Positions 25,726 through 34,886 are shown, counted from the first letter of the stretch. The stretch: 64,000 nucleotides of DNA from Emticicia sp. CRIBPO (GCF_009905725.1 NZ_JAAAKV010000002.1:620001-684000); one strand, 5' to 3'. A program made the numbers and translations. The notes: generated by a model not told the origin, from the letters alone.

Positions 25726-26856
25726 TTACAATCTCTGCATCAATTTTTTAACCATTACGGCCTTCCATTCATAAAAATCGCCTTCAAGGATATGCTTGCG
25801 GGCCTCACCGACCAGCCACAGATAGAACCTGAGGTTATGGATGCTGGCGATCTGGGCGGCCAGCAATTCCTGGCATTTGACCAGGTGCTTTAAATAAGCT
25901 TTGGTATAAAAGGTGCTTACATAACCACCCAGCTCCTCATCTATAGGACTGAAGTCGTCTTCCCACTTTTTATTCTTTATATTGATGATGCCTTGTGTTG
26001 TAAACAGCATGCCGTTCCTGGCATTCCTGGTCGGCATCACACAGTCAAACATGTCGGTTCCCAGGGCTATCCCTTCAAGAATATTTTCGGGAGTGCCTAC
26101 GCCCATAAGATATCTCGGTTTTGACTCGGGCAAAATGTTGTTCACCACTTCCAGCATGGCATACATGTCTTCGGCAGGCTCCCCTACCGACAGTCCGCCG
26201 ATGGCATTACCCGGCTGATCCTGTGCGGCAATAAATTCGGCCGACTGAATCCTGAGGTCTTTATAAGTACTTCCCTGCACAATCGGGAAAAGAGCCTGGG
26301 AATAACCGTATCTTCCTTCGGTTTCTCCGAATCTTTTGATACACCTCTTCAGCCAGCGGTGTGTCAGGTGCATTGATTTTTCTGCGTAATTATAGTCCGA
26401 AGGATAAGGAGGGCACTCATCAAAAGCCATGATGATGTCTGCTCCGATGACCCTCTGAATGTCCATGACATTTTCAGGTGTGAAAAGGTGCTTGGAACCG
26501 TCAATATGGGAATTGAACTGAACACCTTCCTCCGAAATTTTCCTGATTTCTTTCATAGAAAACACCTGGTACCCTCCCGAATCGGTGAGAATGGGCCTTT
26601 TCCAGCCGTTAAAACCGTGCAGGCCGCCTGCCTTGCTGAGGATATCAAGCCCTGGCCTGAGGTAGAGATGATAGGTATTTCCTAATATGATCTGTGCATT
26701 AACGTCATTTTCAAGTTCACGCTGGTGAACTGCCTTCACCGTACCGGCAGTACCGACCGGCATAAAGATCGGGGTCAGAATTTCCCCGTGATCGGTGGTA
26801 ATTTTGCCTGCTCTGGCCCTGGTTTTGGTATCTTTTTTCTCTAAATCAAATTTCAT
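25726..26856 (-). CDS. tgt: tRNA-guanine transglycosylase
   Basis: A 376-residue TGT that exchanges guanine-34 in GUN-anticodon tRNAs for a queuosine precursor. Family motifs: MPVGTAGTVKAV, the nucleophile/substrate region ILTDSGGYQVFS, IVQGSTYKDLR, GGLSVGEP, YLMGVGTPENI and the catalytic FDCVMPTRNARNG. The C-terminal CxCxxC zinc motif of E. coli-type TGT is absent: the equivalent stretch reads DEELGGYVSTFYTKAYLKHL, although the histidine in SIHNLRFYL is kept. Loss of the zinc site may be a lineage trait. ATG at 26856. The gene is divergent from the glycosyltransferase at 26990. Confidence 0.95.
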   Translation of the reverse strand: MKFDLEKKDTKTRARAGKITTDHGEILTPIFMPVGTAGTVKAVHQRELENDVNAQIILGNTYHLYLRPGLDILSKAGGLHGFNGWKRPILTDSGGYQVFSMKEIRKISEEGVQFNSHIDGSKHLFTPENVMDIQRVIGADIIMAFDECPPYPSDYNYAEKSMHLTHRWLKRCIKRFGETEGRYGYSQALFPIVQGSTYKDLRIQSAEFIAAQDQPGNAIGGLSVGEPAEDMYAMLEVVNNILPESKPRYLMGVGTPENILEGIALGTDMFDCVMPTRNARNGMLFTTQGIINIKNKKWEDDFSPIDEELGGYVSTFYTKAYLKHLVKCQELLAAQIASIHNLRFYLWLVGEARKHILEGDFYEWKAVMVKKLMQRL

Positions 26857-26944
26857 GCTGCAAATTTCACCCTAACATGTGGCTAATACAAGGAGTTTTA
26901 TTAAAAACCTTCGCTGATATTAAGATTTTAAGTAAACGAATACG

Positions 26945-26952
26945 TATTTTTG
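26945..26952 (+). promoter_or_regulatory. Possible -7 element for the glycosyltransferase gene
   Basis: TATTTTTG fits TAnnTTTG and lies 37 bp before the TTG start at 26990. No well-placed TTG at -33. Confidence 0.35.
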
Positions 26953-26989
26953 TACGACTTTGAAGTTTAACTACTAATACTGGCCAAAT

Positions 26990-28195
26990 TTGGAAATAAT
27001 TGTACCTGTCATTTACTTTACGGCGATATCCCTTCAGCTTATCTTTATTTTATTCATATTCACCAAGCTCAACGGACATCACGATTCACCGACCGATATT
27101 GAAGGACAGCAATTCCCGGGTGTTTCTATAATTATTGCCTCTTTTAACGAGTTGCATAACCTTAAAGAGCTTATTCCGCTCCTCGAAAGTCAGGACTATC
27201 CTGATCTGGAAATCGTAATTGCAGACGACCGCTCCGAAGACGGCACCTATGACTACCTCCTGACTAATGAGGGCCGGTTCAGTAAAGTGATTTTTGTCAG
27301 GATCAAAGACCTTCCTTCTCATTTCACAGCCAAGAAATATGCAGTGACCATGGGCATCAAGAAATCAAGCAAAGATGTGCTTCTTTTTACGGATGCTGAC
27401 TGCCGCCCTGCCAGCGATCAGTGGGTGAAGCAGATGGTAGCCCAACTGACTGCAGATAAAGATATTGTCTTAGGTTTTTCACCCTATACCTATTTCCCGG
27501 GAAGGCTCAATGCTCTCATTCGTTATGAGACATTCCAGACGGCCCTCCAATACCTTTCTTTTGCACTGGCTAAAATACCTTATATGGGTGTGGGCCGCAA
27601 CCTGATGTACCGCAAATCTCTTTTCTGGAGTACCAACGGATTTGCCAAACATGTCGGTCTACTCAGTGGTGACGATGACCTGTTTATCAATGAAGCCTCA
27701 CGATCCAATAATGTGGCCGTTTGTATCGGTAAGGACACCCATACAGAATCCATCCCCAAACTGACCTGGGAAGAGTGGTATACCCAAAAAAGAAGACACC
27801 TTTCTGTAGGTAAAAAATACAAATTCAGGGATAAATTTAACCTCGGCATCCTTTGGTTCGGACAGATCCTTACCTGGTTCGGTCTCATCCCGATGCTCTT
27901 CGTCAATCCCGACTGGTTTATTGCCCCTGAGTGGTCCAGAATCCCCTCTGAACTGCTGAAAGAATACGGACTACGTCACTGGTATCCCTTCAACGACTGG
28001 ATACGCCTGATCCTGGGTATTTTTGTATTCTGGCTGATCGTAAAATGGATCGTGCTCGCAGTAGCCAACAAAAAACTCGGCAAAACCATCAACGCCTGGA
28101 AAATCCCCTATTACGATTTTCTTTACGCCGTTTACCTGCTGATTTTCGGGGTTATCACGGTTTTCTCGAATCCTAAGAAGATTAAGTGGAGGTGA
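26990..28195 (+). CDS. Membrane-anchored family 2 glycosyltransferase
   Basis: A 401-residue GT2 enzyme. An N-terminal membrane helix (about 3-23) precedes the GT-A domain: VSIIIASFNELHNL, IVIADDRSEDGTYDYL, the nucleotide-sugar/metal-binding LLFTDADCRP, and the acceptor-side LSGDDDLFINEA with WYTQKRRHLSVGKK, equivalent to the QxxRW-like block of processive enzymes. Three hydrophobic helices follow (about 275-300, 330-352, 370-395). The start is TTG at 26990; no ATG occurs in the first 100 residues and the helix begins right there. Its product could be a surface glycan or glycolipid; the acceptor is unknown. The stop abuts the stop of the convergent lptG-like gene without any gap. Confidence 0.85.
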   Translation: MEIIVPVIYFTAISLQLIFILFIFTKLNGHHDSPTDIEGQQFPGVSIIIASFNELHNLKELIPLLESQDYPDLEIVIADDRSEDGTYDYLLTNEGRFSKVIFVRIKDLPSHFTAKKYAVTMGIKKSSKDVLLFTDADCRPASDQWVKQMVAQLTADKDIVLGFSPYTYFPGRLNALIRYETFQTALQYLSFALAKIPYMGVGRNLMYRKSLFWSTNGFAKHVGLLSGDDDLFINEASRSNNVAVCIGKDTHTESIPKLTWEEWYTQKRRHLSVGKKYKFRDKFNLGILWFGQILTWFGLIPMLFVNPDWFIAPEWSRIPSELLKEYGLRHWYPFNDWIRLILGIFVFWLIVKWIVLAVANKKLGKTINAWKIPYYDFLYAVYLLIFGVITVFSNPKKIKWR

Positions 28196-29278
28196 TCACC
28201 TCGGTACCGTAAAATACATGATCACCGCGATCGTCGAGAACACAATATTCGGCAGCCAGACTGCGAGTATGGGGTTCATGTTGCCGGACTCTGCGATGCC
28301 TTTGGACATGATGTAAAAGAGAATGTAGACAAATGCGAGGACAAAGCCAATAGCGATCTGGAATCCGACCCCTCCCCTGGCTTTTCTGGCAGAGACAATC
28401 AATCCCATCAGGGCCAGGATAATGACGGCAAAGGGTGTGGCGAACCGCTGGTAAAATTCTATCTGGAAAACCGCAATACCCTCTGCTCCCCGGCTTTCAA
28501 TCAGCCTGATCTTTTCCCTGAGCTGGGGTATGCTCATGGTTTCCTGTATGGCGTGGTTACTTTCAAAATCGGACGGAAACATATTAAGCGTGGTATCCAG
28601 GGGCGTGGCGGTGCTGAAAATGAGCTCATCTTTCATGATCCCCAGTTTTCTGACCCGGTAATCATATACCTGCCATTTACGGGTGCTGTCAAGCCAGACG
28701 ATCCTCCTTGCAGTCAGTTTTTCTTTCAGCTGGTTGTTCTCAAATTTCTCCAACGTAAAATCGTAGGCAGTCTTGGAATTGTTATCGTAAGTAGAAAAAT
28801 ACGCATACACATTCGGACTGACGGCCATGTGAAAATCCCTGTCTGAAAAATAGAATTTGTCCTTCACATACTCATTTTCAAATCCGATCCTGACTTTATT
28901 AGCCCTGGGCAGAATCCAGCCTACCATAATAAATGAAAAAACAGCGACTACACTGGCAGCCCAGAAATAGGGCCACATCAACCTTCTGAAACTGGTACCG
29001 GTGCTCAGGATTGCGATAATCTCTGAGTGACTGGCCAGCTTGGCCGTAAAAAACACCGTAGAAATAAAAATCATCAAAGGGCTGATGTAATTCGCCCAGT
29101 ACGGAGCCAGGTTAAGATAGTAAGAAAGGAGGATTTCCCGCATCGGGGCTTTGTTCTGAATAAAATCATCGTTTTTCTCAACGAAATCGATCACCATGAT
29201 CACCAAAACAATGATAAACACCGCAAAGACATAGGTAGTTAAAAACTTCTTAATTAAGTAGCGGTCTATCTTCTTCAT
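28196..29278 (-). CDS. LptF/LptG-family lipopolysaccharide export permease
   Basis: A 360-residue YjgP/YjgQ permease. Three N-terminal helices (about 12-36, 55-80, 98-122), a periplasmic beta-jellyroll (about 130-265, FSDRDFHMAVSPNVYAYF to MSIPQLREKI) and three C-terminal helices (about 278-355). It would pair with LptB to extract LPS from the inner membrane and hand it to LptC/A. Whether it is the F or the G paralogue is not decidable here; no lptB or lptC is adjacent. ATG at 29278. Its TGA meets the glycosyltransferase TGA in the sequence TGATCA (28193-28198). Confidence 0.9.
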   Translation of the reverse strand: MKKIDRYLIKKFLTTYVFAVFIIVLVIMVIDFVEKNDDFIQNKAPMREILLSYYLNLAPYWANYISPLMIFISTVFFTAKLASHSEIIAILSTGTSFRRLMWPYFWAASVVAVFSFIMVGWILPRANKVRIGFENEYVKDKFYFSDRDFHMAVSPNVYAYFSTYDNNSKTAYDFTLEKFENNQLKEKLTARRIVWLDSTRKWQVYDYRVRKLGIMKDELIFSTATPLDTTLNMFPSDFESNHAIQETMSIPQLREKIRLIESRGAEGIAVFQIEFYQRFATPFAVIILALMGLIVSARKARGGVGFQIAIGFVLAFVYILFYIMSKGIAESGNMNPILAVWLPNIVFSTIAVIMYFTVPR

Positions 29279-29402
29279 CCAACAAGTCCTGAAAATTGAT
29301 TTTTATACCGCAAATTTAAGCTATTGACTTAACTTTTCTTAGCAATTAAGATATTTTAAGGCTCCCGGCACTTCTAAACCGGGTAATAAGATGCTTTGAA
29401 AC

Positions 29403-30083
29403 TTACTTTTTACTCACAAGAATACTGCAGGCCACTTCTTTGCTGATGTGGATAGTGCCGGCTTTGTTGATCTCGATATGAAGGGACTGGTCGTAGCCGC
29501 TTACATCCAGCACCCTAAGTTTGGCTCCCAGATGAAGGCTTAATTTGTCAAGATGTTGTAAGAAAGGAGCCGAATCTTCTGAAACCCCCAGCATTACCAG
29601 CTCGGTGTTAATGACGGCTTCGGATAACTTAAAGCTCACCTGCGAAGGCATATTCCCTTTTTCGTCGGGAATCGGATCTCCGTGCGGGTCAAATTTCGGA
29701 TTCCCCAGGAAATTATCCAGACGCTCGGTAAGCACTTTTGAATCGATGTGTTCCAGCTCTTCCGCTATTTCATGGATCTCATCCCAGCCGAAACCCAGTT
29801 TTTCAACCAGGAAAACCTCCCATAAGCGGTGTTTCCTGATGATCTTAAGGGCAATTGACTTCCCCTCTTCTGTAAGGGTAACCCCCTGGTACTTTTTATA
29901 AAGTATCAGTTCCTTTTCAGAAAGCCTTCGAAGCATGTCACTTACAGAAGCCGCACGGGTCTGGGTTATTTCAGCCAGCTCGTTGGTACTTACCGCCAGC
30001 CCGTTCTTATTCTCACAAAGGTGAAAAATGGCCTTAAGGTAATTTTCTTCTGTAAAAGAGGTCATTTGCTTGTTATTCATCAT
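29403..30083 (-). CDS. DtxR/MntR-family metal-dependent regulator
   Basis: A 226-residue regulator of the long DtxR type. Winged helix about 8-70 (SFTEENYLKAIFHL, RAASVSDMLRRLSEKELI), dimerisation and metal-binding helices about 75-145 with RKHRLWEVFL, EIAEELEHIDSKVL and the FDPHGDPIP motif, and a C-terminal SH3/FeoA-like domain (about 150-226). It senses Mn2+ or Fe2+. The gene is divergent from mntH, and the intervening 157 bp carry a palindrome also found at a TonB receptor promoter, so it probably controls both. ATG at 30083; ATG at 30065 is an alternative. Confidence 0.92.
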   Translation of the reverse strand: MMNNKQMTSFTEENYLKAIFHLCENKNGLAVSTNELAEITQTRAASVSDMLRRLSEKELILYKKYQGVTLTEEGKSIALKIIRKHRLWEVFLVEKLGFGWDEIHEIAEELEHIDSKVLTERLDNFLGNPKFDPHGDPIPDEKGNMPSQVSFKLSEAVINTELVMLGVSEDSAPFLQHLDKLSLHLGAKLRVLDVSGYDQSLHIEINKAGTIHISKEVACSILVSKK

Positions 30084-30165
30084 CCGTCTATCTCCAAATC
30101 CCGTATTGTTTATATGGAACGAGAGAAGGCCTGCAAAATTAAGTTATTCTCTGGAAAAATAAAAA

Positions 30166-30181
30166 TTTAGACTAATCTAAA
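30166..30181. promoter_or_regulatory. Predicted DtxR/MntR operator between the regulator gene and mntH
   Basis: TTTAGACTAATCTAAA: one internal pair breaks the symmetry; otherwise identical to the perfect palindrome at 6723-6738. It ends 8 bp upstream of the mntH -33 TTG and 83-98 bp before the divergent dtxR-like gene, so it could act on either. Confidence 0.65.
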
Positions 30182-30189
30182 AATTTATT

Positions 30190-30219
30190 TTGATCGACAG
30201 GTTTTTTAATTTACATTTG
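30190..30219 (+). promoter_or_regulatory. Promoter of mntH
   Basis: TTG (30190-30192), 19-bp spacer, TACATTTG (30212-30219): a full match to the Bacteroidota consensus, 21 bp before the start codon. The octamer and spacing are the same as at the TonB receptor promoter (6746-6775). Confidence 0.78.
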
Positions 30220-30240
30220 TCTAATACTTAAGATTTTTAT

Positions 30241-31569
30241 ATGGATAACAATGCTCAAGGCTGGAAAAACAGAATCACAAACCACTCACTTCCTGAAGTC
30301 TACGGCTCGTTAGAAGTCAATGAACATGGCAATTTCTGGAAAAAACTCAGGTCATTTATCGGTCCAGGACTGCTGGTGGCTGTCGGATATATGGACCCGG
30401 GAAACTGGGCGACGGACATTGAAGGAGGGGCTAAATTCGGTTATACCTTGCTTTGGGTGATCATGGTTTCCAACTTTTTTGCCATGCTTCTGCAGCATCT
30501 GGCCTTAAAACTGGGCATAGCCACAGGACGTGACCTGGCTCAGGCCTGTAAAGATTCTTACTCCAGAACCACCTCTTTTATCCTGTGGGTACTGGCTGAA
30601 ATAGCCATCGCCGCCACCGACCTGGCTGAAGTGATCGGTTCTGCCGTAGCCATCAACCTCCTGTTCGGTATTCCGCTTCCTGTCGGGATCATCATCACAG
30701 CCATAGATGTTTTATTGATATTGTTTTTACAGTCCAAAGGGTTCAGATACATAGAAATCATTGTAGGAGCTCTTTTGGGGATTATCTTCCTGTGTTTTGC
30801 GTATGAAATCATCATCTCCAGACCTGATATGGTGGCGGTGTCAAAAGGATTGATTCCCAATGCACAGATCATCTCGAATCCTACAATGCTTTATATCTCT
30901 ATCGGGATTCTGGGAGCGACGGTGATGCCGCATAACCTGTACCTCCATTCCAGCATTATCCTGACCCGTAATTTTTCAAAAACCAGCGAAGGAAAAAAGA
31001 ATGCCATCAAGTTTGCGACGATTGACTCCACGACCTCATTGTTCCTGGCTTTCTTTATCAATGCCGCGATCCTGATCATGGCAGCCTCTACCTTCCACTT
31101 CAGCGGCAACCAGGAAGTAGCAGACATCCATGAAGCCTATCACCTCTTAGACCCGATACTGGGGGTTAAATTTGCAGCGTTATTGTTCGCAGTAGCTCTA
31201 TTGGCGGCAGGTCAGAACTCTACCCTGACCGGAACACTCGCCGGGCAGATCGTCATGGAAGGATTTCTGAACATCAGGCTTAAACCATGGCTGAGAAGAC
31301 TGATCACGCGTCTGATTGCCATTGTACCTGCCTTGGTGGCGGCTCTGTATTTCGGAGACCGGGGGGTGAGCGAGTTACTCGTGTTGAGCCAGGTGATACT
31401 TTCTTTGCAACTGAGCTTTGCGGTCGTTCCTTTGGTGCTGATCACTTCCAACAAAAAGAAAATGGGAGAATTTGCCAACCCTGCCTGGGTAAAAAATCTT
31501 TCCTGGGCCGTGGCTTTGCTGATTATCTTCCTGAACGGCTATCTTTTGTTTGATACTTTTACCGGATAA
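30241..31569 (+). CDS. mntH: Nramp-family divalent metal (Mn2+/Fe2+) transporter
   Basis: A 442-residue proton-coupled divalent metal importer of the inner membrane with about 11 helices. Diagnostic: the helix-1 metal-binding motif YMDPGNWATDIEGG, helix-6 motif VMPHNLYLHSSI, and the Nramp signature region LLAAGQNSTLTGTLAGQIVMEGF. Manganese is the usual substrate of bacterial homologues. It is divergent from a DtxR-family gene with a shared predicted operator, which is the standard arrangement for MntR control. ATG at 30241 is supported by the promoter 21 bp upstream. Confidence 0.95.
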   Translation: MDNNAQGWKNRITNHSLPEVYGSLEVNEHGNFWKKLRSFIGPGLLVAVGYMDPGNWATDIEGGAKFGYTLLWVIMVSNFFAMLLQHLALKLGIATGRDLAQACKDSYSRTTSFILWVLAEIAIAATDLAEVIGSAVAINLLFGIPLPVGIIITAIDVLLILFLQSKGFRYIEIIVGALLGIIFLCFAYEIIISRPDMVAVSKGLIPNAQIISNPTMLYISIGILGATVMPHNLYLHSSIILTRNFSKTSEGKKNAIKFATIDSTTSLFLAFFINAAILIMAASTFHFSGNQEVADIHEAYHLLDPILGVKFAALLFAVALLAAGQNSTLTGTLAGQIVMEGFLNIRLKPWLRRLITRLIAIVPALVAALYFGDRGVSELLVLSQVILSLQLSFAVVPLVLITSNKKKMGEFANPAWVKNLSWAVALLIIFLNGYLLFDTFTG

Positions 31570-31578
31570 GTTCAATCT

Positions 31579-32183
31579 TCATTTTTGAAACACCAGCTTT
31601 GTCCAGCATACGTTTTCCTTATGCTTCATGAGGCTGGGCTGATTTTCAAGAAATAACAAGGTCTTTAGTCCTGAATTCTCCGCATTTGCGATGGTTTGTT
31701 TTCCGTCCGTAGGAAAAACACGGGTGCCTACTCCTGCCGGGCCGCTTCTGAGTGTGAGAGCAAAAACACCACCAGGGCTTAATAATTGAGCTATCCTTGA
31801 CATGGCCTGATGCTGCTCTTCCCCGTTGAGGTGATGCCAGACTCCCGAAGCAAGGATAAAATCGAACGCCCCATACAGCGACTTAAGTTCCGGCAAAGCA
31901 TCACGGAGCCATCTGATATCCAATGTAGCATACAATTCCATTGCTCTTATCCTGAGTGCATCAGCAGGTTCTGCTGCAGTGACATCATGCCCCATTCCGT
32001 AAAACACAGAGGCATCCCGGCCTATTCCTGCACCGGCATCTAATATTCGGCTTGGTTTATGAGGTATAAAAGGCATGAAATCCCGGTGCAAATCTCTGCA
32101 AAGTCAATGGCCAGTGTGGCTTCAGTAAATTTCTGTACAGCACCGGAATATCCCTTGGTTCCTGCTACATTATTTTCTTTCAT
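31579..32183 (-). pseudogene. Class I SAM-dependent methyltransferase with a frameshift
   Basis: The intact-looking part (32091-31579) holds the Rossmann fold: motif I ILDAGAGIGRDAS, acidic loop VTAAEPADALRIRAME, DFILASGVWHHLN and LSPGGVFALTL. Its first codon would be a TTG with no leader. In another frame, an ATG at 32183 begins MKENNVAGTKGYSGAV followed by QKFTEATLAIDFAEI, which is the expected N-terminal lead-in for this family (a Y-x-x-A-x-x-F helix before the HRDF-MPF segment). The two frames join near 32085-32095, where one missing base (for example in the TTT at about 32090-32092) would restore a protein of about 200 residues. The ATG at 32183 overlaps the asmA-like stop as ATGA, supporting it as the original start. 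It is either a recent pseudogene or a sequencing error. Confidence 0.72.
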
Positions 32184-34660
32184 TTCTCTATTTCAGGAAT
32201 CTCTTCGGTTTCTTTTTTATCCTTCTTCCCGGAAAGAAGCACGGGACGAATCACGACCTTACCTTTTTCATCCCGGGCTTTGAGATAAAAACTCCTGCCC
32301 ACACTGTCAGGGTGATAAACTTTGAATTCATAGTTTTCATCCCGTTTTTTCAGGTTGGAAAAAGGTATCTGGATATTGATATCGGTCTTGTTGCCGAAGC
32401 TGTAAACACCATCCACAAAAAGTGTCAGGACATTAGACTCGACCTGCATTTTATTGATCTCAATTTCTTCACCCCTGAGCACAAACTCTCTTTCAAAAAG
32501 GTCAAACCTGACATGTTCGAGGTTTCTGCGTTTAAAAATCAGTTTCTTGATCCTCAAAAACGGCTCAAAGTTAATGATCTGGGCCTGGTTCAGCTTTATT
32601 TTGATCCGACCGCTCATGCTTGAAGGGATCAGCATGACATTGTTGCTCAGCAGCGAATTAAACTGGAAACTGGACGTCAGCTTTCCTTCGATGTTCTCAT
32701 GGGTGATGGCGTTCTGCCCGAAATTTTCCAGTGAAGCAAAAACAGACTGTACATCGGCGTTATTCAGATTTCCCCTGAGATACAGCTGAGGGGTTGATTT
32801 CTGGTTCTGAAAGTTAATTCCCCCGGAGATTTTAACGGACCCTCCACAGGCATTCATGGAGAAATTGTCAAGCACCAGGCTTCCGGCTGTCAGGTTCATC
32901 TTACCTTTCACTCCGGAGGCCACGAGCGACTTGTATTTCAAAGTCTTCGCATCCAGGGTGGCGTCAATCTGTATATGGTCAATGGCATCATCCAGCAAAT
33001 CTGACAGTTTGACTTTTGATGGCCTTTTTTTTCTTATTTTCTGTGGGTTATTGTTGATAAACTTACTGATCCAGTTCAGACTCCACTCCGGGATTCTGAC
33101 TGCCAGCGAAGCTACCAAGGGCATTTCTTCCTGGTAAAAATGCTGCAGAAAACCGGTCATCTTACCCGAAAGGAAGACTTTGTTCTGCCCGTCAGAAAAA
33201 TGTACATCAGGCATACTGACTATTTTCTCATCAAAATGCACATCCCCTTTGATTTTACTGACCGAAACCTTCTGCGGCACATACAACATGGCCAGGTCGT
33301 TAATAGAAACTTTACCTTTGAGTGAACCGTTAAGCCTGCTTTGTTTGTAATTGTAAAAATCTTTAAGCGGCCCTTTGTAATCCATTACCAACCTGACCTC
33401 TCCTCCCGTAGCCCTGTATCTTTGCGGATCCAGCATACCGTTCAGCGTATTTTTATCGCCCCTCACTTCACAACTCAGCACAGCCTGGGGATCTTTAAAG
33501 TTATTCACCGTCAATTTACCTTTAACAGGAAGTGTTTCAAAAAAACCGCTAATGTCATGGGCGGTCACCATAGAGTTCAAGCTGCCAGGCGGTAAAAGCG
33601 GGTTAGCCTGGTTCGTAAAAATACCATAGGCCTTTGCCCCTTTGATATTACCAAACCGCAAAACATAGGCCAGCGAGTCTGCCCTGAAATCTACAAAAAC
33701 CCTCGTAGCTTTCGTCCCGAATTTATTGGCAATATTGACCTTAGCGGTAGCTCTTGCACTTTTACCGAAACGGTCGAGCTGTGTCTGAAGATGTTCGCTA
33801 AGAAGCTCCAATGCCGCCGGAACGCGAATATCCTGACATGAAAACTGCAGGTTCAGGTTTCCCGGAGCAGTTGAAAAATCAATATTTCCGCTGATTCCGA
33901 TCACGTCCTTATTGTCTGTTTGTAAATCAGAGGGCTTTATTGTCAGCCGGTTACTTTTGCTGTTATAGCTGAGATGGAGATTCAGGAGGGTATTTTTATT
34001 CCTCAGGAAACTTCCGTGATCTGCCCTGAAAACCATCTTTTTAAACAACACAAAGCCCTCAAGATCATTGTTTACACTTGTATCGCTGCTTGAAATGTAG
34101 TTGGTCAGCTGCGGGATTACCGCTTCCAGATTCCTGTTGCTGATGGAATCAATGACATTGACTTTAAAATTGGCAAATGTAATCCGCTTGATATTTTTAA
34201 GAAAATCGGTATTCGGAGGGGTTTTGCCACCTCCTGGTGCCTGTTTCTTTTTGGATCCGAACATAGAAAGGTTGGAAAACCCGTCCTTTCTTTTGAAAAT
34301 AAAGATCTGACCGTTGTCCAGCTTAATATTCCTGACCACTACCTTTCTTTTGAAAAGCTCCCTGATGTCCAGGGTCACCAAAAGCTGTTCGGCTTTGATC
34401 AGGTCTGTTTTATGCTCCTTAAAGCGGCTATCATGCAGACTGATTCCGTACAACTTAAAAGTAAACCCAACGCCATCGTAAAGCGGGGCAAAATGATAGG
34501 AAGTCACTTCCAGTTCACCATCAATCTCTTCATTGACAACATCCTGGACCCTTCTGAAAATCTCTTCCTGGTTTTTATAAATCCAAAGGCCCGCCGCAAG
34601 CGTCAGCAAAAGGAAGAAGGCAATTACAATTCCGGCTATTTTTAAGGTTTTACGTAGCAT
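32180..34660 (-). CDS. AsmA-like inner-membrane-anchored protein
   Basis: An 826-residue protein with one N-terminal membrane helix (about 9-28) and a long beta-rich periplasmic region typical of AsmA/TamB/YhdP relatives: the opening QEEIFRRVQDVVNEEIDGELEV, the repeated LNGSLKGKVSINDLAM-type strands, and the C-terminal AsmA_2-like block (GKLTSSFQFNSLL, MSGRIKIKLNQAQIINFEPF, RFDLFEREFVLRGEEIEINKMQVESN in parts). Such proteins are thought to bridge inner and outer membranes and move phospholipids. The C-terminus ends in a charged, low-complexity tail (KKDKKETEEIPEIEK). Its stop overlaps the start of the methyltransferase gene. Confidence 0.85.
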   Translation of the reverse strand: MLRKTLKIAGIVIAFFLLLTLAAGLWIYKNQEEIFRRVQDVVNEEIDGELEVTSYHFAPLYDGVGFTFKLYGISLHDSRFKEHKTDLIKAEQLLVTLDIRELFKRKVVVRNIKLDNGQIFIFKRKDGFSNLSMFGSKKKQAPGGGKTPPNTDFLKNIKRITFANFKVNVIDSISNRNLEAVIPQLTNYISSSDTSVNNDLEGFVLFKKMVFRADHGSFLRNKNTLLNLHLSYNSKSNRLTIKPSDLQTDNKDVIGISGNIDFSTAPGNLNLQFSCQDIRVPAALELLSEHLQTQLDRFGKSARATAKVNIANKFGTKATRVFVDFRADSLAYVLRFGNIKGAKAYGIFTNQANPLLPPGSLNSMVTAHDISGFFETLPVKGKLTVNNFKDPQAVLSCEVRGDKNTLNGMLDPQRYRATGGEVRLVMDYKGPLKDFYNYKQSRLNGSLKGKVSINDLAMLYVPQKVSVSKIKGDVHFDEKIVSMPDVHFSDGQNKVFLSGKMTGFLQHFYQEEMPLVASLAVRIPEWSLNWISKFINNNPQKIRKKRPSKVKLSDLLDDAIDHIQIDATLDAKTLKYKSLVASGVKGKMNLTAGSLVLDNFSMNACGGSVKISGGINFQNQKSTPQLYLRGNLNNADVQSVFASLENFGQNAITHENIEGKLTSSFQFNSLLSNNVMLIPSSMSGRIKIKLNQAQIINFEPFLRIKKLIFKRRNLEHVRFDLFEREFVLRGEEIEINKMQVESNVLTLFVDGVYSFGNKTDINIQIPFSNLKKRDENYEFKVYHPDSVGRSFYLKARDEKGKVVIRPVLLSGKKDKKETEEIPEIEK

Positions 34661-34863
34661 GGCTGTTTATGATAGGTCCAACAGGGTGTTTTATCCATTT
34701 TCAGGGCACCACTATTGAAGGGTAATTTAATATATAATTTCTACAAAGCCCATGATTTTAAGCAAGATTACGTGTGAGATTGTGCAGAAACTATAACAGG
34801 TGGATAAAATACTGTTCCACAGACATTTTACCGGGAAATTTCCGGGAAAAATTGCATCAAAAA

Positions 34864-34886
34864 ACCCGCTGAGTTTATCAGCGGGT
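34864..34886 (-). terminator. Terminator of metG
   Basis: A perfect 9-bp stem ACCCGCTGA/TCAGCGGGT with a 5-nt loop, followed on the minus strand by six T. It begins 27 bp past the metG stop codon. Confidence 0.9.

Noticed and set aside
31579-32091. A complete 170-residue methyltransferase beginning at the TTG at 32091
   Set aside because: The family lead-in is present upstream in another frame, with an ATGA-coupled ATG at 32183, so a frameshifted longer gene is the better reading.
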